64,000 nucleotides of DNA. It comes from AWTP1-13 sp039808585. Lineage in GTDB: Bacteria; Pseudomonadota; Alphaproteobacteria; Rhizobiales; Hyphomicrobiaceae. Positions 44,629-53,203 of the stretch are shown piece by piece (position 1 is the first letter of the stretch; every line of letters begins with the position of its first letter). The position numbers were made by a program, and so were the translations under genes. The notes under the pieces were generated by a model. The model made no database searches. It saw only the letters and a program-made list of their open reading frames with translations, and was not told the DNA's origin. Where the stretch lies: the NCBI GenBank assembly GCA_039808585.1, contig JBDHTJ010000003.1, forward strand, positions 1-64,000, written 5' to 3'.

Positions 44629-45480
44629 TCAGTTGGAGACGAACGTCAATACGACGCCGTTGGCCAATTTGGCAGGCACACTCACGACGCCATCGTGAAC
44701 GACGCCGGACGAGCCGAGCGCCTTGGCCGCCGTGGTTACGTCCTTGCAGCCGATGGCGATGACGACGGCGCTTTCAGTGGCGGCGCCTTCGCGTACGGCG
44801 GCCGGATATTTCGCCGCGAAAGTCGCGTGCTCGAGGAAGAGGAAGTCCGCCCTCTTGCCGCCCGAGGGCACGCGCCAGGCATCACCGTCGCGGAGAACAG
44901 GCTCCTCGATGAGACGGCTCATGTGTTCAGCGGCGGCTTTTGCGTCCGGGGCGAGGATCTCGATGCGGGAGATGCGGGTGGCGCCATTGGCGTGCTGCAT
45001 CAACTCGGGGATCCACACCGTGTCGCGGGTCAGGTGCTGGCAGGCGAATATGCGCATGCCGCCGGGTTTCTCCGTCAGGGGCCAACGGAACACATTGAAC
45101 TTGGCCTCGCCCTTGCCACCGTTCGGCAGGTCGACAGGACGGCCGAAATGAACGGGGCCGAGCGGTTCGAGGCCGCGCGCCTTGAGGTCTGCCGCGCCGG
45201 CTGCGGCATCGTCCGTGGTGAAGGCGGTGCGCTCGATGCCCTCGCGAGCCTTCAGGAACTCGCGCGTGGGGACGTTCTGCTCCGTCTCCGTGAGCACGCC
45301 CAGCAGTTCCAGGTAATCCTGCTGGAACATGATGGTGTAGTTGCCGGTGCCGAGGAGCGGCGAGTGCGTGCCCCGCGGTGAAACCGTGAACCCGAGGCGG
45401 CGCCAGGCGGCTGCCGATGCATCGAGGTCACGCACGGTTACCACAACGTGGTCGGCGCCGAAGATGTGCTTCAGGGGCAT
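44629..45480 (-). CDS. VOC-superfamily (glyoxalase-like) protein
   Basis: 283 residues from MPLKHIFGADHVVVTVRDLD, with the first VOC module at about 5-125 and a second, more diverged one at about 155-280 (ATRISRIEILAPDAKAAAEHMSRL). This is the Glyoxalase_3-like two-module layout, often a ring-cleaving or lyase-type metalloenzyme. Cytoplasmic. It precedes the peptide ABC transporter genes on the same strand and may process the imported compound. Longer in-frame starts up to 45864 reach into the divergent FAD gene and are rejected. Confidence 0.82.
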   Translation of the reverse strand: MPLKHIFGADHVVVTVRDLDASAAAWRRLGFTVSPRGTHSPLLGTGNYTIMFQQDYLELLGVLTETEQNVPTREFLKAREGIERTAFTTDDAAAGAADLKARGLEPLGPVHFGRPVDLPNGGKGEAKFNVFRWPLTEKPGGMRIFACQHLTRDTVWIPELMQHANGATRISRIEILAPDAKAAAEHMSRLIEEPVLRDGDAWRVPSGGKRADFLFLEHATFAAKYPAAVREGAATESAVVIAIGCKDVTTAAKALGSSGVVHDGVVSVPAKLANGVVLTFVSN

Positions 45481-45774
45481 CCAGGCTTTTCCTTTGGTAG
45501 CGGAGTGAACCGCGGCCAACATACAGCCTCGCCCCCGGCTCATACAATCCTGCAATTGCTTGTGGTTGGTGGCCAAATGTGCGGCACGCAAAGACGTCAT
45601 TGCGCAATCTAGAAGCAGCGCCATCGATTTTCGTGATCGGAGCAGACCCGGGCATGTGTTTGCCGGTCGCCGGCCGAAAAGGAACTGTGCTTCCCGGGGC
45701 CCACACGGCTTGCGGCGGCGTTGGTGGCGGGCTTTTATGGATCTCGACCCGTCGTCCAGAAAAGCGAGACGCAA

Positions 45775-47100
45775 ATGGCATCGACCCCCGTGACCTGGCC
45801 GCCATCCCTTTGGGCGGCCACAGCTCCCCCGCAACCTTCGCTGCCTGAACTCGTCGGGGATCATATCGCCGATGTGGTCGTCGTCGGTGCCGGGTTCACG
45901 GGGCTGTCAACGGCCATTCACCTCAGGGAGATGGGCATCCCTGTCACGATCGTGGAGGCGGCGGAGCCGGGATGGGGCGCCTCGGGGCGCAACAACGGCC
46001 AGGTCATCCCGACGCTGTCGGGGCACGACCCCTCGAACATGGTGGCGCGACACGGAGAGGCCGGCGAGCGCTTCAACGCCGTGCTGCGGGACAGCGCGAC
46101 CTACCTCTTCGACATCGTCAACAGGTATGGTATTGCTGCGGAAGCCGAGCAGGCGGGCTGGGTGCAGCCCGTGCACTCTCCGGGGCGCATGAAGATTGCG
46201 GAAAAGCGCGTGAAGGAATGGGGCGCGCTCGGTGCGCCCGTGGAGCTGCTGGATCGTCAGGCGGTCGCGTCGATGCTGGGCTCCAACGCCTGGTACGGTG
46301 GATTCTGGAACCGGACCGGCGGGCACATCAATCCGCTGGCGCTGGCGCGTGGACTAGCCAACGTTGCGACGAAGCTCGGCGCTGTGATCTATGCACGCTC
46401 GCCGGCCAAGTCTTTCGTCAATCGGAACGGTCATTGGCGCGTCACGACGGAAAGGGGCTCGGTGACGGGCAAGGCCCTGGTGCTCGCAACGAATGCCTAT
46501 ACGGGCGAATTCGAGAAGCAGCTGGCGCCGGAGATCGGCCGGCAGGTCATCCCCGTGCTGTCGTGGCAGATGGCGACGAAGCCCATCACCGACAACATCG
46601 CCAAGACCATCATTCCCGGCAGGCAGGCGATGTCCGATACGCATCGCGAACTCTATTTTGCCCGCTGGGATGCGCGAAACCGGCTGGTTACCGGTGGTGC
46701 CGCCATGTTCCCGGGCCCGGCCGGTTCCTCGTTGCCGAAGCCGATCGGCGACAGGCTCGTCAAGCTGTGGCCGCAGCTGGGCGAGGTGCAATTCGATTAC
46801 GTGTGGTCGGGCTATGTCGGCATGACGCCAGATAGCCTGCTGCGTCCCGAGGTGCCCGGGTTCCCGCGCTTCCACATGCTGGGGCCCAATGCCTATACCT
46901 GGGTCGGCTGCAACGGGCGCGCCGTGGCCCTTTCCATCTCCATCGGGCGGGAACTGGCCAAGGCAATCAAGGGTGCGCCCGTCAACGAGCTGGGGCTGGC
47001 ATTCTCCGAGCCGAAGCCGCAGCCCATGCAGGAGATCATCCGGCGCATCGCGCCCTTCGCGCTGCCCTATTACCGGGCCTTGGACGCGCGCGAGGTTTAG
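45775..47100 (+). CDS. FAD-dependent amine/amino acid oxidoreductase (DAO family)
   Basis: 441 residues. FAD-binding ADVVVVGAGFTGLSTAIHLRE and EAAEPGWGASGRNNGQV at the N-terminus, LALARGLANVATKLGAVIYA in the middle, and the C-terminal FAD contact WVGCNGRAVALSISIGRELA. Resembles PuuB-like gamma-glutamylputrescine oxidases. It likely oxidises a C-N bond with release of ammonia or an aldehyde. The stop codon TAG is the first three bases of a hairpin repeat. Divergent from the VOC gene. Confidence 0.9.
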   Translation: MASTPVTWPPSLWAATAPPQPSLPELVGDHIADVVVVGAGFTGLSTAIHLREMGIPVTIVEAAEPGWGASGRNNGQVIPTLSGHDPSNMVARHGEAGERFNAVLRDSATYLFDIVNRYGIAAEAEQAGWVQPVHSPGRMKIAEKRVKEWGALGAPVELLDRQAVASMLGSNAWYGGFWNRTGGHINPLALARGLANVATKLGAVIYARSPAKSFVNRNGHWRVTTERGSVTGKALVLATNAYTGEFEKQLAPEIGRQVIPVLSWQMATKPITDNIAKTIIPGRQAMSDTHRELYFARWDARNRLVTGGAAMFPGPAGSSLPKPIGDRLVKLWPQLGEVQFDYVWSGYVGMTPDSLLRPEVPGFPRFHMLGPNAYTWVGCNGRAVALSISIGRELAKAIKGAPVNELGLAFSEPKPQPMQEIIRRIAPFALPYYRALDAREV

Positions 47101-47223
47101 AGCATGTCCGACTTCGCTGGACTTGGAATTGACGGTTCGGACATGCTCCAAGTTTTCGATTGAGAGCCTGACTAACGCTTTCGATGGACGCGAGGACGCG
47201 TCCATCTCAACCGATCAGGCTCT
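47098..47223. repeat. 126-bp hairpin repeat, copy 1
   Basis: Two nested hairpins: AGCATGTCCGA/TCGGACATGCT near the left end, and AGAGCCTGA/TCAGGCTCT enclosing GATGGACGCG-AGGA-CGCGTCCATC on the right. It differs from copy 2 (50286) at 13 of 126 positions, with no gaps and in the same orientation. Its first TAG is the stop codon of the FAD oxidoreductase gene. It resembles the mosaic palindromic intergenic elements known in Rhizobiales; non-autonomous (no gene inside). Confidence 0.88.
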
Positions 47224-47239
47224 GCTTGTACTCCCGCGG

Positions 47240-48829
47240 CTAGCGAAGCTCGCGCTTCAGAAGCTTGCCGTTGGCGTTGCGAGGCAACGGCTCGCGCCGT
47301 AGCGTCATGGTTTCGGGAACCTTGTAATCGGCGAGCAGGCGGGCGCAGTGCGCTTTGAGGTTGATCTCGCTCACCTTGTCGCTGTTCGTGACGACGAAGG
47401 CATGCACCCGCTCTCCCAGGACGGGGCAGGGCCGCGCCACCACTGCGGCTTCCACGACGCTTGCAGCGCCCATCAGCACATTCTCGACCTCCACGGAGAA
47501 GATCTTGTAGCCACCGCGGTTGATCATGTCCTTCTTGCGGTCGAAGACGCGGACATAGCCCTGGCTATCCTTGGAGCCGATGTCACCCGAGCGCCAGAAG
47601 CCGCCGACGAAGCTATCGGCAGTGGCTTGTGGATTGTCCCAATAGCCCTTCACGACCATGGGCCCGCCGAGCCAAAGTTCTCCCTCCGCGCCCGGCGCAA
47701 CCTCCACGCCGCTGTCGTCCATCACGAGAATGTCGGCGCAAGGCAGGGGCTGTCCAACGCTGTCGGGATGGCTGGCTGTTTCGGACGGAGGCATCATCGT
47801 GACCGGCGAGGTGGTCTCCGTCGAGCCGTAGGCGTTCATGAGTTGCAGGCCCGGTAGCGTCTCCGCGAAGCGCGCGATGGTTGCTGGTGCCATCGGTGCG
47901 CCGCCATAGCCACCCACACGCCAATGCGGGAAGCGGCTAGCGTCGAAGCCCGGGTCCAGCAGGCAGAGATTATACATCGCAGGCACCATCAGCGAATGCG
48001 TCATGCGTTCGGCAGCGGCAAGTTCGAGAAACTCCGAGGCCTTGAAGGCGGGCATGATGATCAGCGTGGCGGCGGCGCGCACCATGGCGCCGATCAGTGC
48101 GATTACGCCGGTCACGTGGCTCATGGGGACGGCGACGATGGCGCGATCGGCCTGGGTAAGAGCCATGCAGCTTTCGAAATGCATCACGGAATGCACGATG
48201 CCGAGGTGCGCGAGCATGGCGCCCTTAGGTCGGCCGGTCGTGCCGGAGGTGTAGAGGATGATCGCGGTATCCTCTTCGTTCACCTGCGCCGGGGCATGCT
48301 CCTGTGCTGCCTGCAGCAGTGACCATGTGTTGATTGGAGCAGCCGGATCGACAGGGATGCGCTGCCGGATGCTGGGCACGTCCTCGGGGCTTGGAAGACG
48401 CGGCTCCAGGTCGCGATCGTAAATCAGAACCGAGGCGCTGCACTGATTGAGCATGTAGGCGAGGCCGTCCGCCTGCTCTCTTATGCTCAATGGGACGGCG
48501 ATGGCGCCGAGGCGTAGGGCAGCGAACATCACGAGCGGGAAGGCGATGCCGTTTCCCAGCACCATGGCCACCCGTTCCCCCGGGCGCACGCCCATGGCCG
48601 CCAGGCCGCTGGCACAGCGCGCGACGAGGCTTTCGAATTGGCGGTAGGTGAGCCGCTCCGCGCCCGTGACGAGTGCTTCCCCGTGCGGATTGCGCTGGCA
48701 GGCCTGAACCAGGAGATCATAGGCATTGCGTGGCCTATCCGCGAAACAGCGTACGATGCGGTTGCCGTAATGAAGCTCGTGGCGAATGGCAGGCACGGGG
48801 CCGAGCCAAGTGGGCACAACCTCGCTCAC
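47240..48829 (-). CDS. Acyl-CoA synthetase (AMP-forming)
   Basis: Activates a carboxylic acid to its CoA thioester through an acyl-AMP. 529 residues: AMP-binding P-loop IILYTSGTTGRPKGA, NAYGSTETTSPVT, GELWLGGPMVVKGYW, the hinge SGDIGSKDSQGYVRVFDRKKDMINRGGYKI and the catalytic Lys in LPRNANGKLLKRELR. Substrate unknown; relatives act on medium or long chains or aromatic acids. Its stop lies 16 bp beyond repeat copy 1. Confidence 0.93.
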   Translation of the reverse strand: MSEVVPTWLGPVPAIRHELHYGNRIVRCFADRPRNAYDLLVQACQRNPHGEALVTGAERLTYRQFESLVARCASGLAAMGVRPGERVAMVLGNGIAFPLVMFAALRLGAIAVPLSIREQADGLAYMLNQCSASVLIYDRDLEPRLPSPEDVPSIRQRIPVDPAAPINTWSLLQAAQEHAPAQVNEEDTAIILYTSGTTGRPKGAMLAHLGIVHSVMHFESCMALTQADRAIVAVPMSHVTGVIALIGAMVRAAATLIIMPAFKASEFLELAAAERMTHSLMVPAMYNLCLLDPGFDASRFPHWRVGGYGGAPMAPATIARFAETLPGLQLMNAYGSTETTSPVTMMPPSETASHPDSVGQPLPCADILVMDDSGVEVAPGAEGELWLGGPMVVKGYWDNPQATADSFVGGFWRSGDIGSKDSQGYVRVFDRKKDMINRGGYKIFSVEVENVLMGAASVVEAAVVARPCPVLGERVHAFVVTNSDKVSEINLKAHCARLLADYKVPETMTLRREPLPRNANGKLLKRELR

Positions 48830-49034
48830 GGATATCCTCCCGAAAATCTTCTATTGCGAAGCGTTTCGTTCACCTTAGCCCAGAAAATGGCCGGGTGGCC
48901 GGCGCGAGCTTCGCGATTTTGCAAGGGCTTGGTGCAAACACCTGTTCCAAGGGGAACACCTTCCCGCAAGCCATGTGCCGTATGCAGGCGCAGGTAGAGG
49001 CAAGAACAGCCCCGCGCCAGCTATGGAGGGAGCA

Positions 49035-50288
49035 ATGCCGATCGAAGCGGTAACCGAAGCGGTTTCGGATGTCGTAGGCGATGTGGTTTCCGATGCAGTC
49101 TCTGACACCGTGACCGAGACGACCCATGTCGGCTTCTTCCAGAAGCTGATGAACTCGTTGATCGGGTTCCTGTTCGGCATACTCCTGATCGCAGGGTCGT
49201 GCTGGGGGCTGTTCTGGAACGAGGGGCGGTCCGTCACTACGCAGCGCTCGCTCTACGAAGGGGCGGCCCAAGTCGTGAGCGTGCCCGTGGAGCGGATTGC
49301 GCCCGAGAACGAAGGCAAGCTGGTGCACATCACCGGCAAGGTGGCGACCAAGGCGCCTCTCGTCGACCAGGAATTCCAGGTCTCCGCCACGGGGCTCGTG
49401 CTGGCCAGGCACGTGCAGATGTACCAGTGGGAGGAAAAGAAAGAGACCGAGACGAAGAAGAATTTCGGCGGATCGGAAGAGCGGGTGACAACGTATCACT
49501 ACCACAAGGTGTGGTCTTCGTCTGAGATCAATTCGCGCTCGTTCAAGCAATCGCGCGGCCATACCAACCCGGCGATGCGCTACCACGATGCGAGGGTTGC
49601 GGCGAAGGATGCGACTGTGGGTGCTTTTGCGCCCAGCGAAAACGTATTGCGTCGGCTTGCGACCAGCGAAAAGCTGCCCGTTGCACAAGATGTCGTGGAC
49701 GGCCTCAAGGTGCGGCTTGGTGTGGGAAAGGTGCATTTCGCCGATGGCGAAATCTACCTCGGTGCTGATCCCGCCAATCCAGCAGTCGGTGACATCCGCG
49801 TGAGCTACCACGTCGCCAACCCGTCGACGATCAGCATCGTCGGCCGGCAGACGGGTGCGGATTTTTCAGCCTTTCAAACGCGGGCTGGGGATGCATTGCT
49901 GTTCGTGAAGAATGGCACGGTCGACGCGGCGCAGGTCTTTGCCGATGCTCTTAAGGACAATCGCGTGCTCACGTGGATCCTGCGCGTGGTGGGGATGTTC
50001 GCGATGCTCATCGGCTTCACGCTGCTTGCGTCGCCGATCGTGGCGCTCGGAGATATCGTGCCCTTCATCGGCAACCTGCTGGGCGTTGGCGCGCTGTTCC
50101 TCGGTCTGGTGATGACGGCGGTGGTGGGACCGACCGTGATCGCGATCGCTTGGTTCTGGTATCGGCCTATGCTGTCGGTAGGCATCATCGCCGTGGGTAT
50201 TGCGGTGGCGTTCCTGGTGAGGCGCTATGCGCCTCAGCGCAAGCCGCGCGCTGCCGCCTCCCCTTCGGCTGCGTCGGCGGCCGGCTAG
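49035..50288 (+). CDS. TMEM43-family membrane protein
   Basis: 417 residues. One helix near residue 40 (LIGFLFGILLIAGSCWGLFW), then a large extracytoplasmic domain with TTQRSLYEGAAQVVSV and SFKQSRGHTNPAMRYHDARVAAKDATVG, then three or four helices near the C-terminus (about 315-410). The order is that of eukaryotic TMEM43/LUMA and its bacterial relatives; role unknown, perhaps membrane organisation. GGAGGGAGC precedes the ATG at 49035. The stop TAG belongs to repeat copy 2. Confidence 0.85.
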   Translation: MPIEAVTEAVSDVVGDVVSDAVSDTVTETTHVGFFQKLMNSLIGFLFGILLIAGSCWGLFWNEGRSVTTQRSLYEGAAQVVSVPVERIAPENEGKLVHITGKVATKAPLVDQEFQVSATGLVLARHVQMYQWEEKKETETKKNFGGSEERVTTYHYHKVWSSSEINSRSFKQSRGHTNPAMRYHDARVAAKDATVGAFAPSENVLRRLATSEKLPVAQDVVDGLKVRLGVGKVHFADGEIYLGADPANPAVGDIRVSYHVANPSTISIVGRQTGADFSAFQTRAGDALLFVKNGTVDAAQVFADALKDNRVLTWILRVVGMFAMLIGFTLLASPIVALGDIVPFIGNLLGVGALFLGLVMTAVVGPTVIAIAWFWYRPMLSVGIIAVGIAVAFLVRRYAPQRKPRAAASPSAASAAG

Positions 50289-50411
50289 AGCATGTCCGAC
50301 TTGGCTGGAATCGGAATTGGCAGTTCGAACATGCTCTAAGTTCTTGATTGAGAGTCTGATTCACGCTTTCGATGGACGCGAAGACGCGTCCATCTCAACC
50401 GATCAGGCTCT
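50286..50411. repeat. 126-bp hairpin repeat, copy 2
   Basis: Same element and orientation as 47098-47223, about 90% identical. The right-hand hairpin GATGGACGCG-AAGA-CGCGTCCATC is intact; the left one has one mismatch. Its left TAG ends the TMEM43-like gene and its right end, CTA on this strand (50410-50412), supplies the TAG stop of the converging DJ-1/PfpI gene. The ends form an inverted TAGAGC/GCTCTA. Confidence 0.88.
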
Positions 50412-51060
50412 AGCGGGGAACGACGAGGTGGCCCAGGGCCGCCTTGTTGGCAGCGTAGGCCCTGTCATACTCGATCACAGCGGCCACTTCGTCGGCCGCA
50501 TCCAGCCCATAGACCTGCCCGATGAGATAGAGCGTTGCGTCGATCGCCAGAGATACGCCGCCGCCTGTGATTAGGGCGCCATCCGCAACGACGGCTGCTG
50601 GCGTGGTGACCGCTTTGGGTGACAGCCCGGCGAGTGCCTCGAGTGGCGCGAGCGGCTCCGCACCCACCGACTTGCGCCGTGTCGTCACCGTCTTGCCTTC
50701 CAGAACTCCGGCGGCGCCGAGGATCATGGCACCGGTGCAAACGGAAGCAATGTGATCGCAAGGTGCTGCGCGCAAGAAGTCGAGCATCGTCCTGTTGCCG
50801 GCCTGGGTGCGCCAGCCGGGCCCGCCGCAAACGATCAGCCTGTCGCAGCGCGGCGCATCGACGAACGATGCCTGCGCGATCACCTGCAGTCCGCCGGCAA
50901 GCGTGACCGGGCCTGCTCGCTCTGCAATGGTGATGCTCGCAATGCCAGGAAGGATGCGGCTCGCCATCGAGACGACGCCGACTGTGCCGCCAATATCTAT
51001 CGGCTCGACGCCTTCATAGATCACAACGCCGAACAGCGCCTTGGAAGCTCGGTCGCGCAT
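50410..51060 (-). CDS. DJ-1/PfpI family protein (isonitrile hydratase-like)
   Basis: 216 residues, glutamine-amidotransferase-like fold. Nucleophile elbow ASVCTGAMILGAAGVLEGK with Cys108, an acidic residue near Glu16-Glu19 (YEGVEPIDIGG), and LIVCGGPGW. The elbow resembles isonitrile hydratase (InhA) and the N-terminal domain of GlxA-type regulators, but there is no DNA-binding domain, so an enzyme is favoured. It has TRRK where isonitrile hydratase has a THW-like motif. The stop comes from repeat copy 2. Divergent from the TRAP binding protein gene. Confidence 0.82.
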   Translation of the reverse strand: MRDRASKALFGVVIYEGVEPIDIGGTVGVVSMASRILPGIASITIAERAGPVTLAGGLQVIAQASFVDAPRCDRLIVCGGPGWRTQAGNRTMLDFLRAAPCDHIASVCTGAMILGAAGVLEGKTVTTRRKSVGAEPLAPLEALAGLSPKAVTTPAAVVADGALITGGGVSLAIDATLYLIGQVYGLDAADEVAAVIEYDRAYAANKAALGHLVVPR

Positions 51061-51297
51061 GCAGCCCTCTCTCGCTGAACTGAATTGGGGTGAGGATGGC
51101 GGAGAGGCGGCGGCGGCACAAGGCGATAGAATTTCTTATCGCGACATGTTGTTTCGCGCGCCATCCGATTGGGCATCTCAAAGTGCACTCGCCTCAGTTA
51201 TGGGCTGTCTTGCCGCGCGTGCGGCACCTATTGACGGCTTTTGTCCTGGCACACGGGTTGCAACCAGAGCCGCAGTCATCCGTTGAGGGAGCCTCCC

Positions 51298-52389
51298 ATG
51301 CATCGCCGCAAATTCCTTGCCTTGGGCACCGGCGCATCCGCCGCGGCCGCGTCTCTGGCTGCACCTGCCATTGCGCAATCTATGCCGAGCATCAAGTGGC
51401 GCATGACGTCAAGCTTCACCAAGAGCCTCGATATCACTTACGGCGCGGGCGAAACGTTCGCGAAGTACGTGTCGGATCTCACGGAAGGCAAGTTCCAGAT
51501 CCAGCAGTTCGCTGCCGGTGAGATCGTGCCAGGCCTGCAGGCGCTCGATGCCGTACAGGGCGGCAACGTGGATGGCGCCTACACCGGGCTTCTATTCTAC
51601 GTCGGCAAGGACCCCACGTTCGCACTCGGCGCCGCGGTGCCTTTCATGATGAACCCGCGGCAGCAGCACGCATGGCTCTATCATGCCGGCGGCAACGAGA
51701 TGCTCAACGAGTTCCTGGCGAAGTACAATGTCTATGGCTTGCCGTGCGGCAACACCGGCATGCAGTGGGGTGGCTGGTTCCGCAAGGAAATCAAGAGTGC
51801 CGCAGACCTGCAGGGGTTGAAAATGCGCATCGCCGGGCTCGCCGGCAGCGTGGCGGCGAAGGCTGGCATTGTCACGCAGCAGATCGCGCCCGGTGACATC
51901 TATCCGGCCCTGGAGCGTGGCGCCATCGACGCAGTAGAGTACATCGGCCCCTATGATGACGAGAAGCTCGGCTTCAACAAGGTGGCCAAGTACTATTATA
52001 CGCCAGGCTGGCAGGAAGGCGGCACAGTCTTCCACGCGATCTTCAATATCGAGAAGTGGAACGGCCTGCCGCCGTTTTACAAGCGCGCCATCGAGATCGC
52101 GGCGCAGGCCACCACCACGCACATGCTGGCGCACTACGATGCCAAGAACCCCGATGCGCTTGTGCGGCTCGTGGGTTCGGGCGTGACGGTTTCAGTTTTC
52201 CCGCAGGATGTGATCAGCACGATGTACCGTGCCTCTGAAGAGCTCTACAAATCGATCATCGATACAAACCCAGCCTTCGCCAAGATTTATACCGCGCAGA
52301 AAGAGTTTCGTGACAAGACGCTTGTCTATCACCAGGCGGCGGATCTGCAGTACGATCTGATGATGGCACAGCTCAAGCGCAGGACTTGA
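51298..52389 (+). CDS. TRAP transporter substrate-binding protein (DctP/TakP type)
   Basis: 363 residues, Tat signal RRKFLALGTGASAAAAS ending AIAQ. DctP features: WRMTSSFTKSLDITYGAGETFAKYVSDLTEGKF, LKMRIAGLAGSVAAKAGIVTQQIAPGDIYPALERGAIDAVEYIGPYDD with the substrate Arg and dimer region as in keto-acid-binding TakP. No DctQ or DctM gene follows; the next genes are enzymes. It would bind an organic acid in the periplasm and needs membrane partners from elsewhere. Confidence 0.93.
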   Translation: MHRRKFLALGTGASAAAASLAAPAIAQSMPSIKWRMTSSFTKSLDITYGAGETFAKYVSDLTEGKFQIQQFAAGEIVPGLQALDAVQGGNVDGAYTGLLFYVGKDPTFALGAAVPFMMNPRQQHAWLYHAGGNEMLNEFLAKYNVYGLPCGNTGMQWGGWFRKEIKSAADLQGLKMRIAGLAGSVAAKAGIVTQQIAPGDIYPALERGAIDAVEYIGPYDDEKLGFNKVAKYYYTPGWQEGGTVFHAIFNIEKWNGLPPFYKRAIEIAAQATTTHMLAHYDAKNPDALVRLVGSGVTVSVFPQDVISTMYRASEELYKSIIDTNPAFAKIYTAQKEFRDKTLVYHQAADLQYDLMMAQLKRRT

Positions 52390-52409
52390 GACAGCGCGAG
52401 GAGACAGGC

Positions 52410-53051
52410 ATGGGTGGGGGAAGCGCGTTCGATCCTTCCAAAATCAGCTACGTGAGTTCGTTTGCGGATGTCCAGGCGCGGCATCCGCAGCCGATGACGC
52501 GGGCAACGGGCAAGGTTTTGAAGCAGCTCGACCGACATTGCAAAGCGATGATCGAGCGCTCAACTTTCTGCGTGATCTCCACCTTCGGTCCGGGTGGCGC
52601 CGACGTGTCGCCCCGGGGCGACCCGGCGGGTTTCGTGCGCGTCCTCGATGATCGTCATCTGCTCGTGCCGGACCGGATCGGCAACAACCGGTTCGATACC
52701 ATGGGCAACCTGTTCACCAACCCCGCTATCGGCATGCTGTTCCTGATCCCGGGCATGGCCGAGATCCTGCGCGTCAATGGCACTGCGCGCATCACCGACG
52801 ATGCGGGCCTGCTGGCGCCTTCGGCGATGCAGGGCCGCGCGCCCAAAGTGGGGCTGCTGGTGGAGGTGAGGGAAGCCTACTTGCACTGCGCAAAGGCGGT
52901 GAATCGCGCGCGGCTTTGGGACCCGGCTGCCCACATCGATCGGTCGACGCTGCCAAGCTACGGCGACATGCTGGCGGACCAGGTCGAGGGATTGACCCGG
53001 GAAGAAAGCGAGCGCCAGGGCGCCGAGATGGCCCGGCGGGGGATGTACTGA
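52410..53051 (+). CDS. PPOX-type FMN-binding flavoprotein
   Basis: 213 residues of the pyridoxamine-5'-phosphate-oxidase-like split barrel (MSMEG_1061-like). STFCVISTFGPGGADVSPRGDPAGFVRVLDD, DRIGNNRFDTMGNLFTNPAIGMLFLIPG and LRVNGTARITDD line the FMN site. Probably a flavin reductase-like or pyridoxal-type oxidase of uncertain substrate. GGAGA lies 8 bases before the ATG at 52410; it begins 20 bp after the TRAP binding protein stop, so the two look co-transcribed. Confidence 0.88.
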   Translation: MGGGSAFDPSKISYVSSFADVQARHPQPMTRATGKVLKQLDRHCKAMIERSTFCVISTFGPGGADVSPRGDPAGFVRVLDDRHLLVPDRIGNNRFDTMGNLFTNPAIGMLFLIPGMAEILRVNGTARITDDAGLLAPSAMQGRAPKVGLLVEVREAYLHCAKAVNRARLWDPAAHIDRSTLPSYGDMLADQVEGLTREESERQGAEMARRGMY

Positions 53052-53203
53052 CTTCGGCTTGAGTGGTTGATGCCGGGCGCATGACGACGCGCAGTCTTTC
53101 GCGCGCGTAAAACGACGTCGCGTGACAGCCTGCGCCAAAGCTGCCAATCCTCCTTCAGCCAGCGTCCTCATTGAGGTGAGGCGCGACCGCGGGGAGGAAG
53201 AAC

